A stretch of 64,000 bases of DNA from Streptomyces sp. XD-27 (GCF_030553055.1 NZ_CP130713.1:1612001-1676000), one strand, 5' to 3'; counted from the first letter of the stretch, positions 1-9,885 are shown. A program made the numbers and translations. Notes: generated by a model not told the origin, from the letters alone.

Positions 1-2
1 GC

Positions 3-2348
3 TCCGGCAAGAGCACGCTCGTCCAGTGGCTCGCCACGAACGCGGCCCGCCGCTCGTTCGGACCGGAACTCGCGGACTGGAACGTCTGCGTCCCGTTCGT
101 CCTGCGCCTGCGCGCCCTCACCGCCCGTGAAGCACTGCCACTCCCCCACGAGTTCCTGAGCAGCATGGGCAACCCGCTCGCGGGCGCGGCCCCGGCGGGG
201 TGGGTGGAGGGCCTGATGGCGTCGGGCCGGGCGCTGGTGCTGGTCGACGGCGTGGACGAGGTCCCGCAGCGGCTGCGCAAGCGGACGGAGGACTGGCTGC
301 GGCAGCTGGTCACGGCGTTCCCCGACGCACGGTACGTCGTCACGACCCGCCCGTCCGCCGTCACGGAGAACTGGCTTGCCGCGCAGAGCTTCCGGGCGCA
401 CTCGCTGCTGCCCATGAGCCGTGAGGACGTACGGAGCTTCATCCGGCACTGGCACGAGGCGGCACGGCAGGAGGCGGCGCGTACCGGCCGGGCGGAGTCC
501 CTGGACACGTATGAGGCGGCGATGCTCCAGGCGGTCTCGACCCGCCGCGAGCTGTCGCGCCTGTCGACCAACCCGCTGATGTGCGCCCTGCTGTGCGCGC
601 TCAACCGCGACCGCCGGATGCACCTGCCCCGAGCCCGCAAGGACCTGTACGACGCGGCGCTGGAGCTGCTGCTGGTCCGGCGCGACACCGAGCGGGACAT
701 CTGCGCGGTCGAGGGCGTGGAGCTGACCCGGGACGAACAGACGCTGCTGCTCCAGGAGCTGGCGTACTGGCTGATCCGGAACGACCAGGTCCAGGCGGAC
801 CGGGCCGAGGCGGTCGAGATGGTCGACGGGGCGCTGGCGGCCATGCCGCAGGTACGGGCCCAGGGCGACGCGGAACAGGTCTTCCGCCACCTGCTGATCC
901 GCAGCGGGCTGCTGCGGGAGCCGACGCCGGGCACGGTCGACTTCGTCCACCGGACCTTCCAGGACTACCTGGCCGCCAAGGCGGCGGTCGAGGCCCGGGA
1001 CTTCGGCCTGCTGGTGAGCAAGGCCCACGACGACCAGTGGGAGGACGTCGTACGGATGGCGGTGGGCCACGCCCGCCCGGAGGAGCGGGTGCGGCTGCTC
1101 CGCGGGATCCTGCGGCGGGCGGATCGGGTCAAGCGGGCGCGGAACCGGCTGAACCTGCTGGCGGCGGCGTGTCTGGAGCAGGCGCCGCAGTTGGATCCGG
1201 CGGTGCGGGAGGAGGTGGAGGAGCGGATGGCGCGGCTGATTCCGCCGTGGAACCGGCAGGAGGCGGAAGAGCTGGCGCGGGCGGGTGAGTTGGTGCTGGA
1301 TCTGCTGCCGGGGCCGGAGGCGGAGTTGGAGGACGTGTGTGCCGCCTTCGTCGTGCACACGGCGGGCTTGATCGGCGGTCCGGCGGCCATGGCGTTCATC
1401 GCCCGGTTCGCGGCCGACGAGCGCGGGATGGTGGCCTACCAAGTGGGCGACGCTTGGGGTCATTTCAACACAGACGAGTACGTCAGCACTGTGCTCACGC
1501 ATGCTGCTGGTCTGCATCGCATGCATCTGCGGGTCGATTCGGCAGAGAAGCTGGCTGCTCTGCCCAGACTGCCGCAGGTGGCCCAGGTCACCGTCGCCGG
1601 CGACCTGGTTCCGTTCGGCCGACTGAGCAACCACACCAAAGCGCTGTGGCTGAAGGACACGCAGTCCGCTGATCTGTCCCCGATCCGGAAACTGCCCGAT
1701 CTCCAGCACCTCGGACTCTTCAACTGCCCCAACGTCAGCGACCTTTCCCCACTCGCTGGAAGGAGTCTCGACACCCTCCAGCTCATGGACATGAGGCAGG
1801 GACTCTCACTCGCACCGCTCGGCGACTTGCCCCTTTTGAACACGTTGAACCTGAGCTTCCCGCTCGGTCTCACAAGCCTGGAATCGCTCCCCGTAGGGGA
1901 GCAGCTCATCAGGCTCATTTTGGGCTGGCACGCTTCTGCGACCCACCTGCACGGCATCGAGCGCTGGCCCCAGATGAAGCACGTCAGCCTCTCAGGCGCC
2001 ACCCTCTGCGATGAACTGCACCTCCTCAGCGCCTTGCCGAAGCTGGAGTTCCTGCAGCTCATTCAGCCTTCGACGCTGAACCTGGAACGAGTCACCGCGC
2101 TTCAGCAGCTCAAGACGCTCTGGTTGACGGAGTGCGAACCGGCCAACGGCCTGGCCGCTCTAGGTCAGCTGCCCGCGCTTGAAGAACTGGGCCTGTTCCG
2201 GTGCACGGCACCCGGCCCCATCGACCTCGCGCCGCTGCGAGAACTGCCGGGCCTGACCATCCGTCTAAGCAACACCCCGGTCCGCAACGAGCACCTCTTC
2301 CCGCCCGAGCGAATCATCCGTCCCGGCCAACGCCCCGCCGGGACATGA
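3..2348 (+). CDS. NACHT NTPase with C-terminal leucine-rich repeats (5' partial)
   Basis: This is a STAND-type NTPase whose start lies upstream of the window. The open frame is already running at base 3 and opens with the end of a Walker A loop (SGKST). Walker B follows at about 235-265 (LVLVDGVDEVP), then VVTTRP, the usual NACHT sensor stretch. A helical region extends to about 1350. From about 1500 to the stop there are around ten irregular leucine-rich repeats of 20-25 residues (L..L.L..C). The layout NACHT-helical-LRR is that of bacterial NLR-like proteins; some bacterial NACHT proteins defend against phage, but what this one senses and does cannot be read here because any N-terminal effector domain is missing. 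Base composition drops in GC and codon bias weakens from about 1440 onward. Family assignment is firm; a defence role is inference. Confidence 0.85.
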   Translation, partial: SGKSTLVQWLATNAARRSFGPELADWNVCVPFVLRLRALTAREALPLPHEFLSSMGNPLAGAAPAGWVEGLMASGRALVLVDGVDEVPQRLRKRTEDWLRQLVTAFPDARYVVTTRPSAVTENWLAAQSFRAHSLLPMSREDVRSFIRHWHEAARQEAARTGRAESLDTYEAAMLQAVSTRRELSRLSTNPLMCALLCALNRDRRMHLPRARKDLYDAALELLLVRRDTERDICAVEGVELTRDEQTLLLQELAYWLIRNDQVQADRAEAVEMVDGALAAMPQVRAQGDAEQVFRHLLIRSGLLREPTPGTVDFVHRTFQDYLAAKAAVEARDFGLLVSKAHDDQWEDVVRMAVGHARPEERVRLLRGILRRADRVKRARNRLNLLAAACLEQAPQLDPAVREEVEERMARLIPPWNRQEAEELARAGELVLDLLPGPEAELEDVCAAFVVHTAGLIGGPAAMAFIARFAADERGMVAYQVGDAWGHFNTDEYVSTVLTHAAGLHRMHLRVDSAEKLAALPRLPQVAQVTVAGDLVPFGRLSNHTKALWLKDTQSADLSPIRKLPDLQHLGLFNCPNVSDLSPLAGRSLDTLQLMDMRQGLSLAPLGDLPLLNTLNLSFPLGLTSLESLPVGEQLIRLILGWHASATHLHGIERWPQMKHVSLSGATLCDELHLLSALPKLEFLQLIQPSTLNLERVTALQQLKTLWLTECEPANGLAALGQLPALEELGLFRCTAPGPIDLAPLRELPGLTIRLSNTPVRNEHLFPPERIIRPGQRPAGT

Positions 2349-2484
2349 CAACCCCACAGCCGCTACCCTCCGCCCTCATGCACCAACATCAACACGACCC
2401 CTGGGGCCCCTGCCCAACCGCCCGGCCGGGCAGCTGTGGGCACTGTGTCTGCTCTCGCTGCTGTTCCTGCCGCTCTGGTGGGCG

Positions 2485-2871
2485 GTGATCCTTGCGGTCT
2501 TCCTCGGGTTCCTCGCCGTCGGGCTCGTGGTCGAGGTCCTCTCCGTCGTGGTCCCGCCCCTCGAGAAGGGCTTCGAGCGCGTCATGGACCGATTCGCGGA
2601 AGCCGTCCCCCTGGTCCCGGGCTGGTGTGTCACGCCGGGCCAGCTCGGGCACGAGGGGGACGCGGCTTATTACCAGGCGCGGGTCGACAGGCACATCGGT
2701 CGCTTTCTGCGGAGCAGGTCCGCGCATGACGTACCGGCGCGCATGTACCGAGGCATCGGCGCCGGTTATGTCGTGCACGCCGCCCGCGCACGGGGGTGGG
2801 ACCTGAGCCACGACCGGGCCTCGGACCCGCTCACGGTGGTCAGGTTGCGGAAGCTGTCGGTGCCCGCGTGA
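2485..2871 (+). CDS. small N-terminally membrane-anchored protein, function unknown
   Basis: The 128-residue protein begins with a hydrophobic stretch (ILAVFLGFLAVGLVVEV) that should span the membrane, followed by a hydrophilic, mostly helical domain of about 100 residues with no motif I recognise. The GTG at 2485 is the first conventional start in frame. The frame upstream to about 2400 is also hydrophobic (LWALCLLSLLFLPLWW), so the real protein may start earlier, at a non-standard codon, and have two membrane segments. It follows the NACHT gene by 136 bases on the same strand and overlaps the end of the opposite lysoplasmalogenase gene by about 30 bases. Coding bias is good, which argues it is real. 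No function can be assigned. Confidence 0.55.
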   Translation: MILAVFLGFLAVGLVVEVLSVVVPPLEKGFERVMDRFAEAVPLVPGWCVTPGQLGHEGDAAYYQARVDRHIGRFLRSRSAHDVPARMYRGIGAGYVVHAARARGWDLSHDRASDPLTVVRLRKLSVPA

Positions 2872-3529
2872 GCGCCGCGGCCAGCGCGTACTGCGCGCCG
2901 AGATAGGTCAGCATGATCCAGAGCTGCGGCACCGGTGCCTGCGGCCACTCGGCGATCCCGGTGGCGATGAGGGTGTCGGAGAGGACGAACAGCGCGCCGC
3001 CGGCCGCGGCGAGCGGGCCCGCGCGCAGGGCGCCGAGCGCCATGCCGATGAGGAGCAGGCTGTAGCCCGCCACGGGGATCCGCATGCCCGCCGGGAGGTC
3101 GGGCCACAGCAGGGCCACGGTGCCGAGCCAGGCGATCCCGTATCCGGCCGCGGCGGCCACCGGGACGCGGCCGCCACCGCCCCGCACGAACAGCAGCAGA
3201 TAGCAGACGTGTCCGGCCGCGAAGGAGCCCATTCCTGCCAGGAAGACGGTGTCACCGCCGATCTGGAGCAGGGTGTCGCCGCCGCAGCCGAAGATCAGCG
3301 CCGCGGCGAGGAGTCGCGGGCCGCCGCGGGTGAGGACATGCGCGGCCAGCACCGGCATCAGGGCGGGTTTGGTGAGGTGCTCGGCCGTCTCGGCCCCGGC
3401 GAGCAGCGCGCCGAGGTGGACGGCCGCCAGCGCGGCGAAGGCGGCGAGTAGCGCGGCGGTGGTCCGGGGGTGCGTCGCGAGGTGCCGCGCCGGGGGTGCC
3501 GAACGGTTCGTCAGGGGCTCGGCGGTCAC
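2840..3529 (-). CDS. lysoplasmalogenase (YhhN/TMEM86 family)
   Basis: The 229-residue protein is an eight-segment membrane protein of the YhhN family, members of which hydrolyse the vinyl-ether bond of lysoplasmalogens. Visible family features are the conserved polar residues inside membrane segments, such as TKPALMPVLA near residue 55, the GDTLLQIG segment near 85, and a second acidic segment FVLSDTLIA near 180. The GTG start at 3529 overlaps the stop of the upstream sterol-desaturase gene as GTGA, so the two are probably translated as a coupled pair. Both act on membrane lipids, which makes a shared lipid-modification role plausible. The enzymatic activity of actinobacterial members is assumed from family membership. 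Confidence 0.82.
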   Translation of the reverse strand: MTAEPLTNRSAPPARHLATHPRTTAALLAAFAALAAVHLGALLAGAETAEHLTKPALMPVLAAHVLTRGGPRLLAAALIFGCGGDTLLQIGGDTVFLAGMGSFAAGHVCYLLLFVRGGGGRVPVAAAAGYGIAWLGTVALLWPDLPAGMRIPVAGYSLLLIGMALGALRAGPLAAAGGALFVLSDTLIATGIAEWPQAPVPQLWIMLTYLGAQYALAAALTRAPTASAT

Positions 3530-4557
3530 GTGGCGCTCTCCCCCACCGGCCGCGCCACCGGCTCGCCGGCCGACGGCCCGGCAGGCTGTCCCACCAGCTC
3601 ACCGGCCGACGGCCCCGTAGTTCGTCCCACCGGCTCGCCCGCCGACGGCCCCGCAGTTCGTCCCACCGGCTCGCCGACCGACTGCCCCACCGGCTGTGCC
3701 ACCGGCTCGCCCGCCAGCGGCCCCGCAGGTCGCGGCTGCCAGCCCGGCCCGCGGAAGACGCGCCCCGCCCGCTCCCGCCAGCCGCTCGCCGCGCGCACGT
3801 CGCGTGCGATCGCGGCGTACTCATGGGTGGCGACGCGCAGCGGGTTGTACGTGTCGATGTTCTTGGTCAGACCGTAGACCGGGCGTTCGGTCTCGGCGAC
3901 GAAGGAGCCGAAGAGCCGGTCCCAGACGATGAGGATGCCGCCGAAGTTGCGGTCCAGATAGCCGCCCTGGGAAGCGTGGTGGACGCGGTGGTGCGAAGGC
4001 GTGTTGAAGACGAACTCGAGGGGCCGGGGCAGTTTTCCGACCCGCTCGGTGTGGACCCAGAACTGGTAGACGAGGTTCGCCGACGAGCAGAAGAAGACCG
4101 CGGCCGGGTGCACGCCGAGGGCGATCATCGGCACGTAGAACGGCCAGACGGTCCACGTCGTCCAGGGCTGCCGGAGCGCGGTGGTGAGGTTGAACTTCCG
4201 GCTGGAGTGGTGCACCACGTGGCACGCCCACAGGATGCGGATCACATGGTGTCCGCGGTGCGACCAGTAGTAGAAGAAGTCCTGCGCGAGCAGCATCAGG
4301 GGCAGCGTCCACCACAGCACCGGGATGCGGAGCGGGGTGAGCTCGTATATCGCTGCATAAATCGCGACAATCGGGGCCTTCCACAGCAAGTCGAAGCCCA
4401 GACTGCCGAGTCCCATGGTGACGCTGGTCGCGGCGTCCTTGGCCTCGTACCCCTCGGCCTCCTCGTCGGGGCGCAGGCGGTAGCTCACCATCTCCACGAC
4501 GGTGAGCAGCACGAAGGCCGGTACGGACCACAGCACGACATCGGGCAGGTGCGGCAT
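3526..4557 (-). CDS. sterol desaturase / fatty acid hydroxylase family protein with repetitive tail
   Basis: This membrane di-iron oxygenase of 343 residues carries the family's histidine boxes: HRGHH at 100-104, HVVHH at 113-117 and HHRVHH at 189-194, which bind two irons and hydroxylate or desaturate a lipid. Hydrophobic segments flank the boxes. It starts at ATG 4557; a TATGTT element lies only 9 bases upstream and there is no clear ribosome site, so the message may be leaderless. Residues after about 277 are not part of the fold: they are a Gly/Pro/Glu-rich tail built from copies of GPSAGEPVGR-like units, encoded by imperfect tandem DNA repeats at about 3540-3730. The lysoplasmalogenase gene follows by GTGA overlap. 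The substrate (carotenoid, sterol-like or fatty acyl lipid) cannot be told. Confidence 0.85.
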   Translation of the reverse strand: MPHLPDVVLWSVPAFVLLTVVEMVSYRLRPDEEAEGYEAKDAATSVTMGLGSLGFDLLWKAPIVAIYAAIYELTPLRIPVLWWTLPLMLLAQDFFYYWSHRGHHVIRILWACHVVHHSSRKFNLTTALRQPWTTWTVWPFYVPMIALGVHPAAVFFCSSANLVYQFWVHTERVGKLPRPLEFVFNTPSHHRVHHASQGGYLDRNFGGILIVWDRLFGSFVAETERPVYGLTKNIDTYNPLRVATHEYAAIARDVRAASGWRERAGRVFRGPGWQPRPAGPLAGEPVAQPVGQSVGEPVGRTAGPSAGEPVGRTTGPSAGELVGQPAGPSAGEPVARPVGESAT

Positions 4558-4747
4558 GCCCGCAACATAGAGCCGCTCCCGGCGCCCTGACTAGAGGTAG
4601 TTACCCCGAAGTAAGAAAGACATGGTGTCAGCAAGCGGCCCGGGTTACCGCCGGGCACCGCACAAAAGCCCCCTCACCTTTCACACCGTCACTTAACCCC
4701 CGGGTCGGCACGGTGACTGTCAGCGGTGGCCCGTATCCTCATGGACC

Positions 4748-5749
4748 ATGCTCGAAGACCATCTGGCGGCCGCACCGCCGAGCCCGTGGCCGGACACCTA
4801 CCCGGAGGGGTATGCCGTCGTCGACGTGGAGACCACCGGACTCGGCCGCGACGACCGGATCATCTCAGCCGCCGTCTACCAGCTGGACGCCCGGGGCGAG
4901 GTCCAGGACCACTGGTACACATTGGTCAACCCGCAGCGCGACCCCGGACCGGTCTGGATCCACGGGCTGACCACCGAGACGCTGGAGCACGCCCCGCTCT
5001 TCCCGGAGGTCGCCGGCGAGCTGTCCGCGCGGCTGGCCGACCGGGTGCTGGTCGCCCACAACGCCGCCTTCGACTGGTCGATGATCGCCCGTGAGTACGC
5101 GCGGGCCCGCGACGCCGCGCCCGTCCGGCAGCGGCTGTGCACCATCGCGCTCTCCAAGGAGCTCGGCCTGCCGCTGCCCAACCACAAGCTGGAGTCCCTC
5201 GCCGCCCACTACGGCGTGGTCCAGCAGCGCGCCCACCACGCACTCGACGACGCCCGGGTGCTCGCCGAGACCTTCCGGCCCAGCCTCCACCTGGCGGCCC
5301 GGTCCGGGCTGCGCCTGCCGCTGCTCGCCTGCCAGCCGCTCACCCAGTGGTCGGACGGCCCGACAGCCGCGCCGGGCGGCCAGGGCCGGACCATCGGCCA
5401 CCAGCGGTCGTACCAGTCGAACAGCTGGCGCCCCAGCCGCAAGCGCCCCGCCTGCCCGTATCCCAACCCCGGGCGTTACGAACCGGGTGAACAGCTCGTC
5501 CAGGGCATGCGGGTGGCGTTCTCCGGTGACACGTCCATCGACCGCGACCTGCTGGAGGACCGCGCCATCGAGGCCGGGCTGCACGTCGCCACCAGCGTCT
5601 CGCGGCTCACCAGCGTCCTGGTCACCAACGACCCCGACTCCCCCACCTCCAAGGTCACCAAGGCCCGCTCCTTCGGCACCCCGGTCATCGACGAGGCGGC
5701 CTTCATGCAGCTGCTGCAGCATGTGGTGCCGGCGCCGGTGCCCGGCTGA
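4748..5749 (+). CDS. DEDDh 3'-5' exonuclease with C-terminal BRCT domain
   Basis: The protein (333 residues) has a DnaQ-type exonuclease fold. Exo I is VVDVETTGL (Asp26, Glu28), Exo II is VAHNAAFDW near residue 103, and Exo III is HHALDDARV near 175, so all DEDDh metal ligands are present and it should trim DNA or RNA 3' ends. Residues about 250-330 form a BRCT domain (GMRVAFSGDT to VIDEAAFMQLL), usually a protein- or DNA-end-binding module. This differs from the polymerase III epsilon subunit, which lacks BRCT; a DNA repair or replication-accessory role is likely. ATG 4748 is preceded by a TATCCT element about 10 bases upstream and no strong ribosome site. The family is certain, the specific role is not. 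Confidence 0.88.
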   Translation: MLEDHLAAAPPSPWPDTYPEGYAVVDVETTGLGRDDRIISAAVYQLDARGEVQDHWYTLVNPQRDPGPVWIHGLTTETLEHAPLFPEVAGELSARLADRVLVAHNAAFDWSMIAREYARARDAAPVRQRLCTIALSKELGLPLPNHKLESLAAHYGVVQQRAHHALDDARVLAETFRPSLHLAARSGLRLPLLACQPLTQWSDGPTAAPGGQGRTIGHQRSYQSNSWRPSRKRPACPYPNPGRYEPGEQLVQGMRVAFSGDTSIDRDLLEDRAIEAGLHVATSVSRLTSVLVTNDPDSPTSKVTKARSFGTPVIDEAAFMQLLQHVVPAPVPG

Positions 5750-5859
5750 CGTCCACCTGGGGGCGCCTGGCCCTGGCCGTCGGGCGATCAGGTGAAGTCA
5801 CGACGACGCGCCGCACCCGCCGCTCGCCCCGCGCGACCGCGCCCCGCACGCTGTGGCGC

Positions 5860-6093
5860 ATGGGCTGTTGCGAGGTGTGCGGAAACGAGTACGGGATGAC
5901 GTTCGAGGTGCACGCGCAGGGCGCGGTGCACGTCTTCGACTGCTTCTCCTGCGCGATCCACCGGATGGCGCCGATCTGCGAGCACTGCCGCTGCCAGATC
6001 ATCGGCCAGGGAGTGCAGGCCGACGGCCACTTCTACTGCGGCGCGCACTGCGCCCGCGCCGAGGGGAAAGTGGGCATCGTCGACCACGTCTGA
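5860..6093 (+). CDS. small Cys-rich (zinc-binding-like) protein
   Basis: This 77-residue protein has eight cysteines in paired arrangements: CCEVC at the start, CFSC near 28, CEHCRC near 40, and YCGAHC near 60, with several histidines between. The spacing resembles a double zinc ribbon or LIM-like mini-fold, with the last pair similar to the YCSxxC pattern of metal-binding mini-proteins. It probably binds one or two zinc ions structurally. No catalytic motif is visible. Spacing to the exonuclease gene is 110 bases and to the SURF1 gene 115 bases, all on the same strand. The ATG at 5860 has only a weak ribosome site. I do not recognise a named family. Confidence 0.75.
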   Translation: MGCCEVCGNEYGMTFEVHAQGAVHVFDCFSCAIHRMAPICEHCRCQIIGQGVQADGHFYCGAHCARAEGKVGIVDHV

Positions 6094-6208
6094 CAACCCC
6101 GGATCCGCCACCGCCGGGGGCCCGCCGCTCCGGCACGGCTGAGGCACGTCCGCTGAGACCGTCCGCGCCGGCCGGAGCCCGGGGGCCACCCCTCCGCGCG
6201 AGCGCCCC

Positions 6209-7228
<1,020 letters not shown>

Positions 7229-7257
7229 CGCCCGGCCGCCGGGGGCACACGTCCGAC

Positions 7258-9039
7258 GTGGCACGACGCATCGAGGACTACGCGCTCATCGGCGACCACC
7301 AGACCGCCGCTCTGGTCGGCCGGGACGGCTCGATCGACTGGCTGTGCCTGCCCCGCTTCGACTCCGCCGCCTGCTTCGCCGCGCTGCTCGGGGACCGTGA
7401 GAACGGCCACTGGCGGCTCGCTCCCGCCGGGGCCGGAGCCTGCACCCGGCGCGTGTACCGCCCCGGCACCCTGGTCCTGGAGTCCGTCTGGGAGACCGCC
7501 TCGGGCACCGTCAAGGTCACCGACTTCATGCCGCAGCGCGACCGCACCCCCGATGTCGTCCGGATCGCCGAAGGCGTCTCGGGCCGCGTCGACATGCTCG
7601 GCGTGCTGCGGCTGCGCTTCGACTACGGACACGTCGTGCCGTGGGTGCGCCGCAGCGACGGCCACCGGGTCGCCGTCGCCGGGCCCGACTCCGTCTGGCT
7701 GCGCTCCGAGCCCGACGTCCACACCTACGGGAGGGATTTCAGCACCCGCTCGGAGTTCACCGTGGCCGCCGGGGACCGGGTGGCCTTCGTCCTCACCTGG
7801 CACCCCTCCCACGAGGCCCGGCCACCGCTGGTGGACCCGTACCACGCCCTCGCGCAGAGCCTGCGCGACTGGCGGGCGTGGACCGCGCGCTGCCGCTACG
7901 ACGGCCCCCACCGCGACGCCGTCGTCCGCTCCCTGATCACTCTCAAGGCCCTCACCTACGCCCCCACCGGCGGCATCGTCGCCGCCCCCACCACCTCCCT
8001 GCCCGAGGAGATCCGCGGGGTGCGGAACTGGGACTACCGCTACTGCTGGCTGCGCGACTCCTCGCTCACCCTCCGGGCCCTGCTCGAAGCCGGCTGCCGC
8101 ACGGAGGCGGCCGCCTGGCGCGACTGGCTGCTGCGGGCCATCGCCGGGGACCCCGCCGACCTCCAGATCATGTACGGCCTGGCGGGCGAGCGGCGGCTGC
8201 CCGAGTACGAGCTGCCCTGGCTGCCGGGCTACGAGGACTCGGTTCCCGTCCGGGTCGGCAACGCCGCCGTCGGCCAGCTCCAGCTCGACGTCTACGGCGA
8301 GGTCCTCGACACCTTCCAGGTCGCCCGCAGCCACGACCTGCCGCCCAAACCGCACGCCTGGAACCTCCAGCGGGCGCTGATGGACTTCCTGGAGTCGGCC
8401 TGGCGCGACCCCGACGAGGGGCTGTGGGAGGTGCGCGGCCCCCGCCGCCACTTCGTGCACTCCAAGGTGATGGCCTGGGTAGCGGCCGACCGGGCGGTGC
8501 GGGCCGTCGAGACTCATCCGCGCCTGGGCGGGGACGCCGCGCGCTGGCGGGCGACGCGCGACGCCATCCACCAGGAGGTCTGCGCCCGCGGCTATGACAG
8601 CGCCCGCCGCACCTTCACCCAGTCCTACGGCTCCGCCGAACTCGACGCGGCGGCCCTCCTCATCCCCCGCCTCGGCTTCCTGCCGCCCGACGACCCGCGG
8701 GTGACCGGCACGGTCGAGGCGGTACGACGCGAGTTGGACTGCGGCGGCCTGATCCGCCGCTACAGCGGCGGCACCCGGGTCGACGGCCTGCCCGGCACCG
8801 AAGGCGCCTTCATCGCCTGCTCGTTCTGGCTGGTGGAGGCCCTGCGGCTGACCGGTCGGGCGGAGGAGGCCCGCGACCTGTTCGAGCGGCTGCTGGCGCT
8901 CCGCAACGACGTGGGGCTGCTGGCCGAGGAGTACGACCCGGCGGCCGGTCGGCTGCTGGGCAACTTCCCGCAGGCGTTCAGCCACATCGCCCTGGTCAGT
9001 GCCGCCTGCACCCTGTTCACCCCGGCCACGACGGCCTGA
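7258..9039 (+). CDS. glycoside hydrolase family 15 protein (glucoamylase/trehalase type)
   Basis: The protein of about 593 residues follows the GH15 pattern seen in actinobacterial and archaeal glucoamylases and trehalases: an N-terminal beta domain opening with IEDYALIGDHQTAALVG and GSIDWLCLPRFDS, then an (alpha/alpha)6 barrel with RNWDYRYCWLRDSSLT and, near the end, GTEGAFIACSFW and LLGNFPQAFSHIAL. Acidic residues in these segments provide the catalytic acid and base. There is no signal peptide, so it should act inside the cell on an alpha-glucan or trehalose. GTG 7258 is chosen because homology begins there, 30 bases after the SURF1 stop. Trehalase versus glucoamylase activity cannot be separated from sequence alone. 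Confidence 0.9.
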   Translation: MARRIEDYALIGDHQTAALVGRDGSIDWLCLPRFDSAACFAALLGDRENGHWRLAPAGAGACTRRVYRPGTLVLESVWETASGTVKVTDFMPQRDRTPDVVRIAEGVSGRVDMLGVLRLRFDYGHVVPWVRRSDGHRVAVAGPDSVWLRSEPDVHTYGRDFSTRSEFTVAAGDRVAFVLTWHPSHEARPPLVDPYHALAQSLRDWRAWTARCRYDGPHRDAVVRSLITLKALTYAPTGGIVAAPTTSLPEEIRGVRNWDYRYCWLRDSSLTLRALLEAGCRTEAAAWRDWLLRAIAGDPADLQIMYGLAGERRLPEYELPWLPGYEDSVPVRVGNAAVGQLQLDVYGEVLDTFQVARSHDLPPKPHAWNLQRALMDFLESAWRDPDEGLWEVRGPRRHFVHSKVMAWVAADRAVRAVETHPRLGGDAARWRATRDAIHQEVCARGYDSARRTFTQSYGSAELDAAALLIPRLGFLPPDDPRVTGTVEAVRRELDCGGLIRRYSGGTRVDGLPGTEGAFIACSFWLVEALRLTGRAEEARDLFERLLALRNDVGLLAEEYDPAAGRLLGNFPQAFSHIALVSAACTLFTPATTA

Positions 9040-9062
9040 CTCCGCCACGGCAGACTGATCCC

Positions 9063-9818
9063 ATGGATCTCGGACTCAAGGACCGTGTGTACGTCATCAC
9101 CGGAGCGAGCCGCGGGCTGGGCCACGCGGCGGCCCGGGAACTGGTCGCCGACGGCGCCAAGGTGGTGATCACCGGCCGCGACGAGGACGCCGTGGTGCGG
9201 GCCGCCGCCGAACTCGGCCCGAACGCCGTGGGTGTCCCCGCGGACAACGCCGACCCCACCACCTCCGACCGGGTGATCGCCCTCGCCCGCGAGCGCTTCG
9301 GCCGCTTCGACGGCGTCCTCATCAGCGTCGGCGGCCCGCCGGCCGGGCTGCTCGCGGACAACACCGACGAGCAGTGGCGGGCGGCGTTCGACGCGGTCTT
9401 CCTGGGCGCGGTGCGCATGGCGCGCGCGGCGGCCGCGTCGCTCGACTCCGGCGGGGTGATCGGCTTCGTCCTCTCGGCCTCCGTCCACGAGCCGATCCCG
9501 GGCCTGACCATCTCCAACGGGCTGCGCCCCGGCCTGGCGGGCCTCGCCAAGTCCCTCTCGGTGGAGCTGGGACCGCGCGGGATCCGCGTCGTCGGGCTGC
9601 TGCCGTCCCGTATCGACACCGACCGGGTCCGCGAACTCGACGCGCTGTCCGGTGACGTGGACGAGGCCCGCCGCCGCCACAGCGAGGCGATCCCGCTGCG
9701 CCGCTACGGCTCGCCCGAGGAGTTCGGCAAGGCCGCCGCGTTCCTGCTCTCGCCTGCGGCGTCCTATCTCACCGGGCTGATGCTGCCGGTGGACGGCGGG
9801 GCGCTGCACGGCTTCTGA
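9063..9818 (+). CDS. SDR-family oxidoreductase with atypical active site
   Basis: This 251-residue Rossmann protein has the NAD(P)-binding motif TGASRGLG at residues 12-19 and an arginine after beta-2 (TGRDED) suggesting NADPH. The end, TGLMLPVDGGALHG, is classical for SDRs. The catalytic YxxxK tetrad is not there: where YSASKA would be expected the protein has SNGLRPGLAGLAK, so tyrosine is replaced and the lysine position is an arginine. The preceding serine region (VLSASVH) remains. It may be a member of the SDR branch with altered chemistry or a non-catalytic protein. It starts 24 bases after the GH15 gene and ends before a hairpin shared with the convergent AmaP operon. Confidence 0.85.
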   Translation: MDLGLKDRVYVITGASRGLGHAAARELVADGAKVVITGRDEDAVVRAAAELGPNAVGVPADNADPTTSDRVIALARERFGRFDGVLISVGGPPAGLLADNTDEQWRAAFDAVFLGAVRMARAAAASLDSGGVIGFVLSASVHEPIPGLTISNGLRPGLAGLAKSLSVELGPRGIRVVGLLPSRIDTDRVRELDALSGDVDEARRRHSEAIPLRRYGSPEEFGKAAAFLLSPAASYLTGLMLPVDGGALHGF

Positions 9819-9825
9819 CGGCCCC

Positions 9826-9868
9826 TCCGCCCCGCCCCCTTCTCCGCTGGACCGGTGTGCGGGGCGGA
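9826..9868. terminator. possible bidirectional hairpin between SDR and amaP
   Basis: Nine-base arms (9826-9834 and 9860-9868) pair perfectly across a 25-base loop, in the 67 bases between two convergent genes. There is no U tract, as is common in Streptomyces. The long loop keeps confidence low. Confidence 0.35.
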
Positions 9869-9885
9869 ATCCGCCGGGGCATCGC

